Part shown: positions 1-5,757 of the stretch, piece after piece
Numbering within the stretch: the first letter of the stretch is position 1
Layout of the letters: each line of letters begins with the position of its first letter
Origin: a bacterium
Lineage (GTDB): Bacteria; Actinomycetota; Thermoleophilia; Solirubrobacterales; 70-9
Reading direction: 5' to 3'
DNA: 7,644 bases
Assembly: GCA_002919115.1 (NCBI GenBank)
Contig: PKER01000375.1
Coordinates: 1 to 7,644, forward strand
Position numbers and translations under genes: made by a program
Notes under the pieces: model-generated
What the model was told of the DNA's origin: nothing
Databases searched by the model: none
What the model saw: only the letters and a program-made list of their open reading frames with translations

Positions 1-569
1 CGCCTGCCGCGGCGCCCGCCGCCCGCGACCGAGACCAAGGCGAGCTTGTCGAAGCGCTCGGGGTCCGCGGCGACGGCCTCGGCGGCCACGTACCCGCCCA
101 CCGAGTTCCCGGCGATCGCAGCCTCGGCGACCCCGACCGCCTTGCTGAACTCGTTGACCAGCCGCCCGTACGCGGGGATCGAGATCTCCCACGGCGGCAT
201 CGGCGAGTGCCCGAACCCCGGCAGATCGAGCGCGAGCACGCGGTGGCGGCGCGCGAGCGCGGGGATCGTCTCCAGCCAGTTCTGCCAGCAGCCGGCGAGC
301 CCGTGGACGAGCACCAGGTCCAGGCCGCGCTCGCCCTCGAGCGGGCCCGCGTCCACGTAGTTGATCGTGGTGTCGCCGACCTCGACGCGGCGCAAGTACC
401 GCCGCCAGTCGACCCGCATCCACTCCGGGTCGGGGTTGCCGTAGGGGTCGGGCCCCTCGGGAGGGTTCGGGATCGGCAGCTCGCCGTCGCGGCGCTGGGT
501 GGCGAGCTGGCCCCAGGCCATCTCCCAGGCCTCGCGCAGGGCGTGCAGATCCGGCCGGTTCTCGCTCAT
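1..569 (-). CDS. alpha/beta hydrolase fold protein (partial, C-terminus off the left edge)
   Basis: The reverse strand encodes 189 codons without a stop, from an ATG at 569-567 to the window edge. The N-terminal 60 residues are charged and proline-rich. The hydrolase core follows, with strand LDLVLVHG ending in the oxyanion-hole motif HGLAG (residues 89-93), then LALDLPGFGHS (112-122), and the nucleophile elbow GNSVGG (154-159), where Ser156 is the expected nucleophile. The acid residue and catalytic His should lie in the missing part. Family knowledge: such proteins are usually soluble esterases, lipases, haloperoxidase-like or C-C hydrolases, and the substrate cannot be predicted from this fragment. 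The start is supported by a good Shine-Dalgarno sequence just upstream. It is transcribed divergently from the acyltransferase operon. The fold is near certain; the specific function is unknown. Confidence 0.9.
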   Translation of the reverse strand, partial: MSENRPDLHALREAWEMAWGQLATQRRDGELPIPNPPEGPDPYGNPDPEWMRVDWRRYLRRVEVGDTTINYVDAGPLEGERGLDLVLVHGLAGCWQNWLETIPALARRHRVLALDLPGFGHSPMPPWEISIPAYGRLVNEFSKAVGVAEAAIAGNSVGGYVAAEAVAADPERFDKLALVSVAGGGRRGR

Positions 570-573
570 AAGA

Positions 574-579
574 CCCTCC
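574..579 (-). promoter_or_regulatory. Shine-Dalgarno sequence of the hydrolase gene
   Basis: On the minus strand the sequence reads GGAGGG, then TCTT, then the ATG. This is a strong ribosome binding site, about 4-5 nt from the start, and it fixes the hydrolase start codon. It contrasts with the plus-strand genes at 692, 2829 and 5758, which show no comparable site. Confidence 0.75.
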
Positions 580-593
580 GATCCGTACCGCGC

Positions 594-612
594 AAGCCGC
601 GAGCCGCGGCTT
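594..612. repeat. perfect 8-bp inverted repeat in the divergent intergenic region
   Basis: AAGCCGCG (594-601) and CGCGGCTT (605-612) are perfect complements around a 3-nt AGC spacer. The element lies in the 122-bp region between the divergent hydrolase and acyltransferase starts, 25 bp upstream of the hydrolase ATG. It could be an operator for one or both genes, or a hairpin in the hydrolase leader. GC-rich inverted repeats arise by chance in such genomes, so function is only inferred. A shorter 10-bp palindrome, GCCCGCGGGC, sits nearby at 635-644. Confidence 0.35.
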
Positions 613-677
613 CGTCGCAGCGCATGGTAAACCGGCCCGCGGGCTCGAAGCCATCACCGCCGCGGCCCCGGGACTGC

Positions 678-683
678 GAGAAT
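678..683 (+). promoter_or_regulatory. possible -10 element for the acyltransferase-SDR operon
   Basis: GAGAAT matches TATAAT at positions 2, 4, 5 and 6 and ends exactly 8 nt before the ATG at 692. No convincing -35 is visible 16-18 nt upstream, and no Shine-Dalgarno sequence precedes the ATG. The position would fit a leaderless transcript, as proposed for the genes at 2829 and 5758. This is the weakest of the three promoter calls. Confidence 0.25.
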
Positions 684-691
684 GGCTCGGG

Positions 692-1618
692 ATGGCGAGC
701 GACCGCACACCCTTGGGCGCGACCGTCGAGCCCGCGGCCGAGGAGGACCAGGGCCCGCCGGGCACAGAGGTAGCGCTGCCCGCCGAGCCCGAGGCGCGCC
801 GCGCGCTCATGCCCGCGATCGAGCCCGAGCGGCTCGTCAACGACTGGGGTCGCTCCGAGCGGGTCGAGGGCGCCATCGACCGCACCCTCTACGAGTTCTT
901 CTACCGCTACTGGTTCCGCGTCGAGGTCGAGGGGATCGAGAACGTGCCCGACCGGGGCGGCGCGCTGCTCGTCTCCAACCACGCGGGCGCCCTGCCGCCC
1001 GACGCCGCGATGATCGCCAAGGCGCTGCGCGACGAGCACCCGGCCTCGCGCCGCCTCTACATCACGGTCGAGCACTTCTTCAAGGGCTACCCGGGCTTCT
1101 CGATGCTGCTGCCCAAGGTCGGCGGCGTCGCCGCGCACCCGGCGAACGTGCACCGCCTGCTCTACGACGAGGGCGAGTGCGTGCTCGTCTTCCCGGAGGG
1201 CCGCAAGGGCACGGAGAAGCTCTTCAAGGACCGCTACAAGCTGCGCCGCTTCGGCCGCGGCGGCTTCGTGCGGGCGGCGATGCGCGCCGAGGTGCCGCTC
1301 GTGCCGATCGCGCTCGTCGGGGCGGAGGAGGCGATGCCGGTGTTCGCGCAGGTCGGCCTGCTGCGCAAGCTGACCGGCCTCATCTACTTCCCGGTCACGC
1401 CCACCTTCCCGTGGCTCGGGCCGCTCGGCATCCTGGCCTACCTGCCCGCCAAGTTCAAGATCCGCTTCCTCGAGCCGATCGACACGGTCGCGCTCGGCGG
1501 GCGCGAGGCGGCCGACGACCGCGCCCTGGTGCAGACCGTGGCCCAGGAGATCCGCGCCCGCATCCAGGAGAACCTCCACGACATGCTGGCCGAGCGCCGC
1601 TCGGTGTGGTTCGGGTGA
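692..1618 (+). CDS. PlsC-like lysophospholipid acyltransferase family protein
   Basis: A 308-residue protein of the glycerolipid acyltransferase superfamily, which transfers acyl chains from acyl-CoA or acyl-ACP to lipid hydroxyls at the membrane. Motif I is SNHAGALPPD (95-104): His97 and Asp104 are separated by six residues instead of the classical four, as I recall for the Rv0502/MGAT-like branch. Motif III is FPEGRKG (167-173), and VPLVPIALVG (201-210) matches the motif IV region. GRGGFVRAA (188-196) is also typical. Residues 1-40 are an acidic, proline-rich extension, so an internal ATG at 809 is a possible alternative start, but it also lacks a good Shine-Dalgarno sequence. The stop codon overlaps the GTG of the next gene (GTGA), implying translational coupling with the SDR. 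The family call is firm. The acyl acceptor is unknown. Confidence 0.88.
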   Translation: MASDRTPLGATVEPAAEEDQGPPGTEVALPAEPEARRALMPAIEPERLVNDWGRSERVEGAIDRTLYEFFYRYWFRVEVEGIENVPDRGGALLVSNHAGALPPDAAMIAKALRDEHPASRRLYITVEHFFKGYPGFSMLLPKVGGVAAHPANVHRLLYDEGECVLVFPEGRKGTEKLFKDRYKLRRFGRGGFVRAAMRAEVPLVPIALVGAEEAMPVFAQVGLLRKLTGLIYFPVTPTFPWLGPLGILAYLPAKFKIRFLEPIDTVALGGREAADDRALVQTVAQEIRARIQENLHDMLAERRSVWFG

Positions 1619-2718
1619 GCGCGGAGGAGCCCACAGCCCGCCGCGTACTCGTCACCGGGCTCGCCACGACCTGGGGCGGCCAGCTCGCGCGGGCGCTGGA
1701 GAGCCACCCGCAGGTCGAGGCGATCATCGGCATCGACTCGTCCGAGCCGCGCGTCGAGCTCGAGCGCACCGAGTTCGTCAAGGTCTCCAACCGCCACTCG
1801 CTGCTCGCCCGCATCCTGCGCGCCGCCGAGATCGACACGGTGGTCGACGTGCGCCTCGCGGTGAACTCGGTGGCGATGACGCCGGCCGAGGCGCACGAGA
1901 ACAACGTGATCGGCACGATGAGCATCCTCGCGGCCTGCCAGGAGTCCGACTGCGTGCGCCGCCTGGTCTTCAAGAGCTCCGCGCACTACTACGGCTCCGA
2001 GCAGGACGACCCGGCCTTCTTCACCGAGGACATGCGCCGCCCGCACCGCCCGCGTACGCGGCTCGAGCGCGACATCGTCGAGGCCGAGGGCCTGGTCGCC
2101 GAGTTCGCGCACACCACGCCCCGGGTAGGCGTGGCCGTCGCGCGCTGCGCCAACGTGCTCGGCCCAGGCCTCGACACGGCGTTCACGCGCCTGTTCGCGC
2201 TGCCGCTCGTGCCGATGATCCTCGGGTTCGACCCGCGGCTTCAGTTCGTCCACCAGGACGACGTCGTGCGCGCGCTCGAGTTCCTCACCCTCAGCGACCT
2301 CGGCGGCACCTACAACGTCGCCGCCGACGGCGTGCTCGCGCTCTCCGAGGTGATCTCGCTGCTCGGCAAGCGCCCCGCCCCGGTGGTGCCGCCGGTGGGC
2401 ACGGGCCTGCTCGCGAGCGCCCTGCGCGTGGTGGGCGTGCGGGTGCCGGAGGAGCTGCTCAACCTCCTGCGCTTCGGCCGCGGCCTCGACAACCGCAAGC
2501 TCAAGGCGGCGGGCTTCACCTACACCCACACCTCGCGCGAGGCCGTCCAGCGCCTGGGCGAGCACCTGCGGCTCGAGCCCGTCCGCCGTGGGCTCGAGCC
2601 GGCCTACACCTACGAGCGCGAGGTCGAGGCGTTCCTGCGCTGGAGCCCCTACGTGCGGCGCGAGCGCCGCGGCGGGCGCGAGGGCGTCGAGGCCGACCAC
2701 GAGCCGCTCGGGATCTAG
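1615..2718 (+). CDS. atypical extended SDR / NAD-dependent epimerase-like protein
   Basis: A 367-residue protein with a Rossmann fold. VLVTGLATTWGG (11-22) is a variant dinucleotide motif in which the middle glycine of TGxxGxxG is missing. Asp41 ends strand beta-2 (IIGID), suggesting NAD rather than NADP. NNVIGT (96-101), KSSAHYYG (120-127), RCANVLGPG (177-185), FVHQDDVVRAL (211-221) and TYNVAADG (232-239) match the nucleotide-sugar epimerase/dehydratase layout. The catalytic YxxxK is absent: there is no tyrosine between Tyr126 and Tyr233, and the expected site reads RTRLER (147-152). It may therefore be a non-catalytic binder or use other chemistry. It resembles mycobacterial Rv0501, annotated GalE2, from memory. 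GTG at 1615 is chosen because it overlaps the acyltransferase stop and directly precedes the Rossmann start. A GTG at 1606 is in frame but would lengthen the overlap. Confidence 0.85.
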   Translation: MSAEEPTARRVLVTGLATTWGGQLARALESHPQVEAIIGIDSSEPRVELERTEFVKVSNRHSLLARILRAAEIDTVVDVRLAVNSVAMTPAEAHENNVIGTMSILAACQESDCVRRLVFKSSAHYYGSEQDDPAFFTEDMRRPHRPRTRLERDIVEAEGLVAEFAHTTPRVGVAVARCANVLGPGLDTAFTRLFALPLVPMILGFDPRLQFVHQDDVVRALEFLTLSDLGGTYNVAADGVLALSEVISLLGKRPAPVVPPVGTGLLASALRVVGVRVPEELLNLLRFGRGLDNRKLKAAGFTYTHTSREAVQRLGEHLRLEPVRRGLEPAYTYEREVEAFLRWSPYVRRERRGGREGVEADHEPLGI

Positions 2719-2724
2719 CGCCCC

Positions 2725-2746
2725 GGGAGCCGCAGGGGCGGCTTTC
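2725..2746 (+). terminator. probable intrinsic terminator of the acyltransferase-SDR operon
   Basis: Six nt after the SDR stop, GGGAGCCGC (2725-2733) pairs with GCGGCTTTC (2738-2746) around an AGGG loop. The stem has nine base pairs, two of them G-U, with a perfect six-pair core AGCCGC/GCGGCT. Only three T residues follow the core, so it is a weak-tract hairpin, which is common in high-GC actinobacteria. Its position right after the operon and before an independent promoter region supports termination. Confidence 0.5.
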
Positions 2747-2750
2747 CGGC

Positions 2751-2776
2751 CGTTTGCAGGCGCAAATTCGTTTGCG
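2751..2776. repeat. CGTTTGC direct repeats with an intervening inverted copy
   Basis: CGTTTGC occurs at 2751-2757 and 2769-2775, 18 bp apart. Between them, GCAAA (2762-2766) is complementary to both. The right half, CGCAAATTCGTTTGCG (2761-2776), is a perfect 6-bp stem with a TTCG loop. The left half allows a competing 5-bp TTTGC/GCAAA stem. The AT-rich cluster stands out locally and lies 16-41 bp upstream of the proposed -35 for the L,D-transpeptidase. It could be a regulator binding site or a structured RNA end. Confidence 0.45.
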
Positions 2777-2791
2777 AGGGGAACGATGGGG

Positions 2792-2820
2792 TGTCCAAGA
2801 ACGGGGTAGACACCTAGACT
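2792..2820 (+). promoter_or_regulatory. putative promoter of the L,D-transpeptidase gene (leaderless)
   Basis: TAGACT (2815-2820) fits the actinobacterial TAnnnT -10 pattern. TGTCCA (2792-2797) lies 17 nt upstream and matches TTGACA at only 3 of 6 positions. The -10 ends 8 nt before the GTG at 2829, so transcription would begin at or next to the start codon. No Shine-Dalgarno sequence is present. It fits a leaderless message but is not proven. Confidence 0.4.
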
Positions 2821-2828
2821 CACCCGCA

Positions 2829-3866
2829 GTGCGTCGCAAGGCTCACATGGCCGCGGTCTTCGCAGTGCTCGTCCTCCTCGGCGTCGCCGGGGGCGCGTAC
2901 GCGCTCGACAGCTCGCGTTCCGACCAGATCGCGCCCGGTGTGACCATCGGCGGCGTCGACGTCGGCGGGATGACCGCGAACGAGGCGCGCCGCGCCGTGC
3001 GCAAGCAGCTCGTCGAGCCGCTGAACAAGCCCGTCGTGGTCAAGTTCGACGGCGTCAAGTACAAGCTGAGCGCCGACAAGCTCAAGCTGCGCTCCGACAT
3101 CCCGGCCTCGGTGGAGGCGGCGCTCGAGGCGAGCCAGGAGGGCAGCCTGCCCGCGCGCGTGTGGCGGCATCTGACCGGCGGTGAGGTCGACAGGGCGATC
3201 GAGCCCCAGGTCCGCTACGACGAGGACGCGGTCGACGAGTTCATCGCCCAGGTCGCCGCGGAGGTGAACCGCGACCCGGTGAACGCGACCGTCGAGGCCA
3301 CCGGCAGCTCGATCGACCCGGTGCCGTCGCAGCCCGGCCGCGCCCTGCGCGAGGACGACCTGCGCACGGAGATCGCGGCGGCGATCCAGAGCCCCTCGCA
3401 CCGGACGGTCAAGGCCAAGGTCGACAAGGTGAAGCCCGAGGTCACGACCAAGGAGCTCGCCAAGCAGTACCCGGTCTACCTGACCGTCGACCGCGCCAAC
3501 TTCACGCTCAAGCTCTGGAAGAACCTCAAGCTGGTCAAGACCTACAAGGTCGCCATCGGCGCGCAGGGCTACGACACGCCCACCGGCCTCTACCACATCC
3601 AGAACAAGGCGGTGAACCCCGACTGGCACGTGCCGAACAGCGACTGGGCGGGCAAGCTCGCGGGCAAGGTGATCCCCGGTGGGGCGCCCAACAACCCGCT
3701 GAAGGCGCGCTGGCTCGGCATCTACGACGGCGCCGGCATCCACGGCACGGACGACGTCGCCTCGCTCGGCTCGGCGGCCTCGCACGGCTGCGTGCGGATG
3801 GCGGTCGAGGACGTGATCGAGCTCTACGACCAGGTCCCGGTCGGCACGCCGATCTACATCGGCTGA
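2829..3866 (+). CDS. membrane-anchored L,D-transpeptidase (YkuD) with N-terminal PG_binding_4-like region
   Basis: A 345-residue protein that forms 3-3 peptidoglycan cross-links or attaches partners to peptidoglycan outside the membrane. VRRKAH is followed by one hydrophobic segment (about 8-26), a signal anchor or uncleaved signal peptide. Residues 35-200 start with APGVTIGGVDVGGMT, the hallmark of PG_binding_4/VanW-associated domains. The YkuD domain spans about 215-344: it contains YLTVDRANFTLKLW, DTPTGLYHI (249-257), IHGT with His305 in it (304-307), and SHGCVRM (318-324) with His319 and nucleophile Cys321. All expected catalytic residues are present. GTG at 2829 gives the positively charged residues before the membrane segment. 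ATG at 2847 would remove them, and the upstream in-frame ATG at 2754 would add a non-secretory leader that runs through the repeat and promoter region. Confidence 0.9.
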   Translation: MRRKAHMAAVFAVLVLLGVAGGAYALDSSRSDQIAPGVTIGGVDVGGMTANEARRAVRKQLVEPLNKPVVVKFDGVKYKLSADKLKLRSDIPASVEAALEASQEGSLPARVWRHLTGGEVDRAIEPQVRYDEDAVDEFIAQVAAEVNRDPVNATVEATGSSIDPVPSQPGRALREDDLRTEIAAAIQSPSHRTVKAKVDKVKPEVTTKELAKQYPVYLTVDRANFTLKLWKNLKLVKTYKVAIGAQGYDTPTGLYHIQNKAVNPDWHVPNSDWAGKLAGKVIPGGAPNNPLKARWLGIYDGAGIHGTDDVASLGSAASHGCVRMAVEDVIELYDQVPVGTPIYIG

Positions 3867-3929
3867 TCGGCGGTCGCCTGCGCGCCGTCATGCCCGTTTC
3901 GTTGCACGAACAGGTATTTGCGCGCACTC

Positions 3930-3937
3930 GGGGAAGG
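3930..3937 (+). promoter_or_regulatory. Shine-Dalgarno-like site for xerC
   Basis: GGGGAAGG lies 11 nt upstream of the GTG at 3949, slightly long but usable spacing. It supports that start. A TATTTG at 3915-3920 could be a -10, but I see no -35 at proper distance, so I do not call a promoter. Confidence 0.45.
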
Positions 3938-3948
3938 TTTTCGGCGAC

Positions 3949-4872
3949 GTGACGGCAACAGGTACGCAGGGGAGGGAGATCGGCGCCGGATGGGAGGCGG
4001 CGCTGATCGGGTTCGCGCGCGAGCTGCGCACGCGCGGCGCGTCGCCGAACACCCTGCGTGCCTACGAGACCGACCTGCGCGAGCTCGCCGAGTGGGCGAG
4101 CGCGCGCGGGGCGGAGCCGGGGTCGCTGCGCTACCGCGACCTGCGCGGGTTCGCGGCGCACCTCTCCGAGCGCGGGCTGAAGCGCTCGAGCATCGCCCGC
4201 AAGCTCGCCGCGGTGCGGACGTTCCACGAGCACCTGGCGCGCTCGGGCAAGGCCCCCGACAACCCGGCCGAGCTCCTGCCCTCGCCGAAGCGCGAGCAGC
4301 GCCTGCCGCGCGCCCTCGGGCGCGACGAGGTGGCGGCGCTGCTCGACCGCATCCCGGCGCGGACGCCGCTCGAGATCCGGGACCGGGCGATGTTCGAGCT
4401 CGCCTACTCGTGCGGCCTGCGCGCCGAGGAGATCGTGCGCCTCGACCTCGACTCGCTGGAGTTCGAGAGCGAGTCGGTGCGCGTGCTGGGCAAGGGCGCG
4501 AAGCACCGCATGGTGCCGATGGGCGTGCCGGCCCAGCGCGCGCTGCAGCGCTACCTGGAGCGGGGCCGCCCGGCGCTCGCCGGGGCGGGCTCGGAGAAGA
4601 CCCTGTTCCTCTCGCGCACCGGGCGGCGGCTGAACACATCCGACGTGCGCCGGCGGCTTTCGCGCTGGGTGCGCGAGCTCGCCGTCGCCGGCCGCGTCGC
4701 GCCGCACGCGCTGCGCCATTCGTTCGCAACGCACCTGCTCGAGGGCGGGGCGGACCTGCGCGCGATCCAGGAGCTTATGGGCCACTCGAGCGTCTCGACG
4801 ACGCAGGTCTACACCCGCGTCGAGCCGTCGCGCCTGCGCCGCCAGTACGAGCGCGCGCATCCACGCGCTTGA
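3949..4872 (+). CDS. xerC: tyrosine recombinase XerC/XerD family, probably XerC
   Basis: A 307-residue cytoplasmic site-specific recombinase expected to resolve chromosome dimers at dif sites with a partner or alone. The N-terminal SAM-like DNA-binding domain covers about 13-105 and includes SPNTLRAYETDL (32-43). The catalytic domain follows and keeps all six residues: Arg158 (CGLRAEE), Lys182 (GKGAK), His253 and Arg256 (HALRH), His279 (LMGHSS) and Tyr288 (TTQVYT). The ending ERAHPRA and length match housekeeping Xer proteins rather than phage integrases. Placement directly before a WhiG-type sigma gene recalls the actinobacterial dprA-xerC-whiG-rpsB neighbourhood, which favours XerC over XerD; this relies on remembered synteny. 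Thirty-three nt separate it from the sigma gene, so co-transcription is possible. The GTG start is the only standard start that keeps the N-terminal domain whole. Confidence 0.92.
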   Translation: MTATGTQGREIGAGWEAALIGFARELRTRGASPNTLRAYETDLRELAEWASARGAEPGSLRYRDLRGFAAHLSERGLKRSSIARKLAAVRTFHEHLARSGKAPDNPAELLPSPKREQRLPRALGRDEVAALLDRIPARTPLEIRDRAMFELAYSCGLRAEEIVRLDLDSLEFESESVRVLGKGAKHRMVPMGVPAQRALQRYLERGRPALAGAGSEKTLFLSRTGRRLNTSDVRRRLSRWVRELAVAGRVAPHALRHSFATHLLEGGADLRAIQELMGHSSVSTTQVYTRVEPSRLRRQYERAHPRA

Positions 4873-4897
4873 TCTCCCATGTACGTTTCGTCCAACC

Positions 4898-4916
4898 CCA
4901 TCTAGATGGATCTAGA
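4898..4916. repeat. TCTAGA palindrome/inverted repeat overlapping the sigma factor start
   Basis: CCATCTAGATGG (4898-4909) is a perfect 12-bp palindrome that contains the ATG at 4906-4908. Overlapping it, TCTAGAT (4901-4907) and ATCTAGA (4910-4916) form a 7-bp inverted repeat with a 2-bp GG spacer. The same arrangement gives two direct copies of ATCTAGA (4900 and 4910) one helical turn apart. No Shine-Dalgarno sequence precedes the ATG. The element could be an operator or an RNA hairpin that hides the start codon. Confidence 0.5.
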
Positions 4917-5688
4917 CATCAAGGCAGTAGAGCTACGGGACCTGTGGCGCCGGTACAAGGAGGATGGTGACGAGCGGGCTCGCGAACGCCTCGTCGTCGC
5001 CTACGCGCCGCTGGTCAAGTTCATCGCGGGCCGTATGGCGGCCGGGCTCCCCTCGCACGTCGAGGAGGCCGACCTCGTCTCCTACGGGCTCGTCGGGCTG
5101 ATCAACGCGATCGAGCGCTTCGAGCCCGAGCGGGACATCAAGTTCGAGACCTACGCGGTGCAGCGCATCAAGGGCTCGATCATCGACGAGCTGCGCTCGC
5201 TCGACTGGGTGCCGCGCAGCGTGCGCTCCCGCGCGCGCGACGTGGGGCGCGCCTACGCGAAGCTGGAGGCCAAGCTCGGGCGCGCGCCCACCGACGAGGA
5301 GATGGCGAAGGAGCTCGAGCTGGGCGTCGAGGAGTTCCGCGACGTCCTGCTCGAGATCGCGAACTCCTCGGTGCTCGCGCTCGACGACCTGTGGACGTTC
5401 GCCGACCCGGACGGCAGCGGCGACATCTCGGTGCTCGACACGATCGAGGACCCCAAGGCCGTCGACCCGGAGGCCGAGGCGCGCGCGGCGGAGATCAAGG
5501 ACCGCCTGGCCGACGCGATCGAGGCGCTGCCCGAGCGCGAGCGGCTCGTGATCGCCCTCTACTACTACGAGAGCCTCACGCTGCGCGAGATCGGCGAGGT
5601 CCTCGGGGTCACCGAGTCGCGCGTCTCCCAGCTCCACACGAAGGCCGTGCTCGGCCTGCGCTCGCGCTTCCAGACGGCGCCGCTCTAG
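4906..5688 (+). CDS. whiG: FliA/WhiG-family RNA polymerase sigma factor
   Basis: A 260-residue group 3 sigma factor, full length for the family. Region 2 spans about 28-98 and includes EEADLVSYGLVGLINAIERF (53-72) and the -10-recognising stretch FETYAVQRIKGSIIDELR (80-97), followed by LDWVPRSVR. Region 3 lies about 105-160, with APTDEEMAKEL (127-137). Region 4 lies about 200-255 and carries the helix-turn-helix LTLREIGEVLGVTESRVSQL (224-243) for -35 contact. Family knowledge: WhiG drives sporulation genes in Streptomyces, held by the c-di-GMP-dependent anti-sigma RsiG; FliA drives flagellar genes and is held by FlgM. No anti-sigma, flagellar or sporulation gene is in the window, so the regulon is open. 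The xerC neighbour favours the WhiG name. No Shine-Dalgarno is visible. A TACGTT at 4882-4887 could be a -10 but has no good -35. Confidence 0.92.
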   Translation: MDLDIKAVELRDLWRRYKEDGDERARERLVVAYAPLVKFIAGRMAAGLPSHVEEADLVSYGLVGLINAIERFEPERDIKFETYAVQRIKGSIIDELRSLDWVPRSVRSRARDVGRAYAKLEAKLGRAPTDEEMAKELELGVEEFRDVLLEIANSSVLALDDLWTFADPDGSGDISVLDTIEDPKAVDPEAEARAAEIKDRLADAIEALPERERLVIALYYYESLTLREIGEVLGVTESRVSQLHTKAVLGLRSRFQTAPL

Positions 5689-5713
5689 CCGCATAGGCAA
5701 AGAGCCGCCGCCC

Positions 5714-5753
5714 GCGGACCTTGCCCTGCCCGGATGCCGGGTATATGGTCCGC
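5714..5753. repeat. nested inverted repeats around the EF-G-like promoter
   Basis: The outer arms GCGGACC (5714-5720) and GGTCCGC (5747-5753) are perfect 7-bp complements. Inside them, CCCGG (5729-5733) and CCGGG (5737-5741) pair around ATG, extendable by one G-U and one T-A pair. The outer arms abut the proposed -35 and overlap the -10. Transcribed from the sigma gene, this would fold into a two-tier hairpin ending 4 nt before the EF-G-like ATG. It has no T-tract, so it is not a classical terminator. An operator or a roadblock hairpin are both possible. Confidence 0.5.
5721..5749 (+). promoter_or_regulatory. putative promoter of the EF-G-like gene (leaderless)
   Basis: TTGCCC (5721-5726, 4 of 6 matches to TTGACA) and TATGGT (5744-5749, 4 of 6 matches to TATAAT, including the key A2 and T6) are separated by the ideal 17 nt. 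The -10 ends 8 nt before the ATG at 5758, so a leaderless message is expected. No Shine-Dalgarno sequence is present. This is the best promoter in the window. Confidence 0.5.
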
Positions 5754-5757
5754 AGCG

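Noticed and set aside
207..773. Plus-strand 188-codon frame over the hydrolase and the divergent region
   Set aside because: It is antisense to the alpha/beta hydrolase, which has a recognisable HG and GNSVGG motif and a Shine-Dalgarno sequence.
682..2718. A single 678-codon plus-strand frame running through the acyltransferase into the SDR
   Set aside because: Its first 311 codons are an Arg/Ala/Gly-rich translation out of frame with the clear acyltransferase. SDR-like sequence begins only at about 1615, so this is not a fusion.
2754..2828. Upstream ATG extension of the L,D-transpeptidase
   Set aside because: It would place 25 non-hydrophobic residues before the charged residues and membrane segment, and would translate through the repeat cluster and promoter-like region. 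GTG 2829 gives a normal signal-anchor N-terminus.
3868..3910. Weak hairpins after the L,D-transpeptidase stop (CGGCG/CGCCG and TTCGT/ACGAA)
   Set aside because: The stems are only 4-5 bp, the loops are long or there is no T-tract, so they are not distinguishable from chance in this GC-rich DNA.
3969..3990. Strong Shine-Dalgarno-like GGGGAGGGAG inside the beginning of xerC
   Set aside because: The nearest ATG (3990) is out of frame with the recombinase and no in-frame ATG, GTG or TTG follows at a suitable distance, so it does not define the start.
3949..4872. Mobile-element integrase interpretation of the tyrosine recombinase
   Set aside because: There is no tRNA, attachment repeat, excisionase or phage gene nearby, and the length and HPRA ending fit a housekeeping Xer protein.
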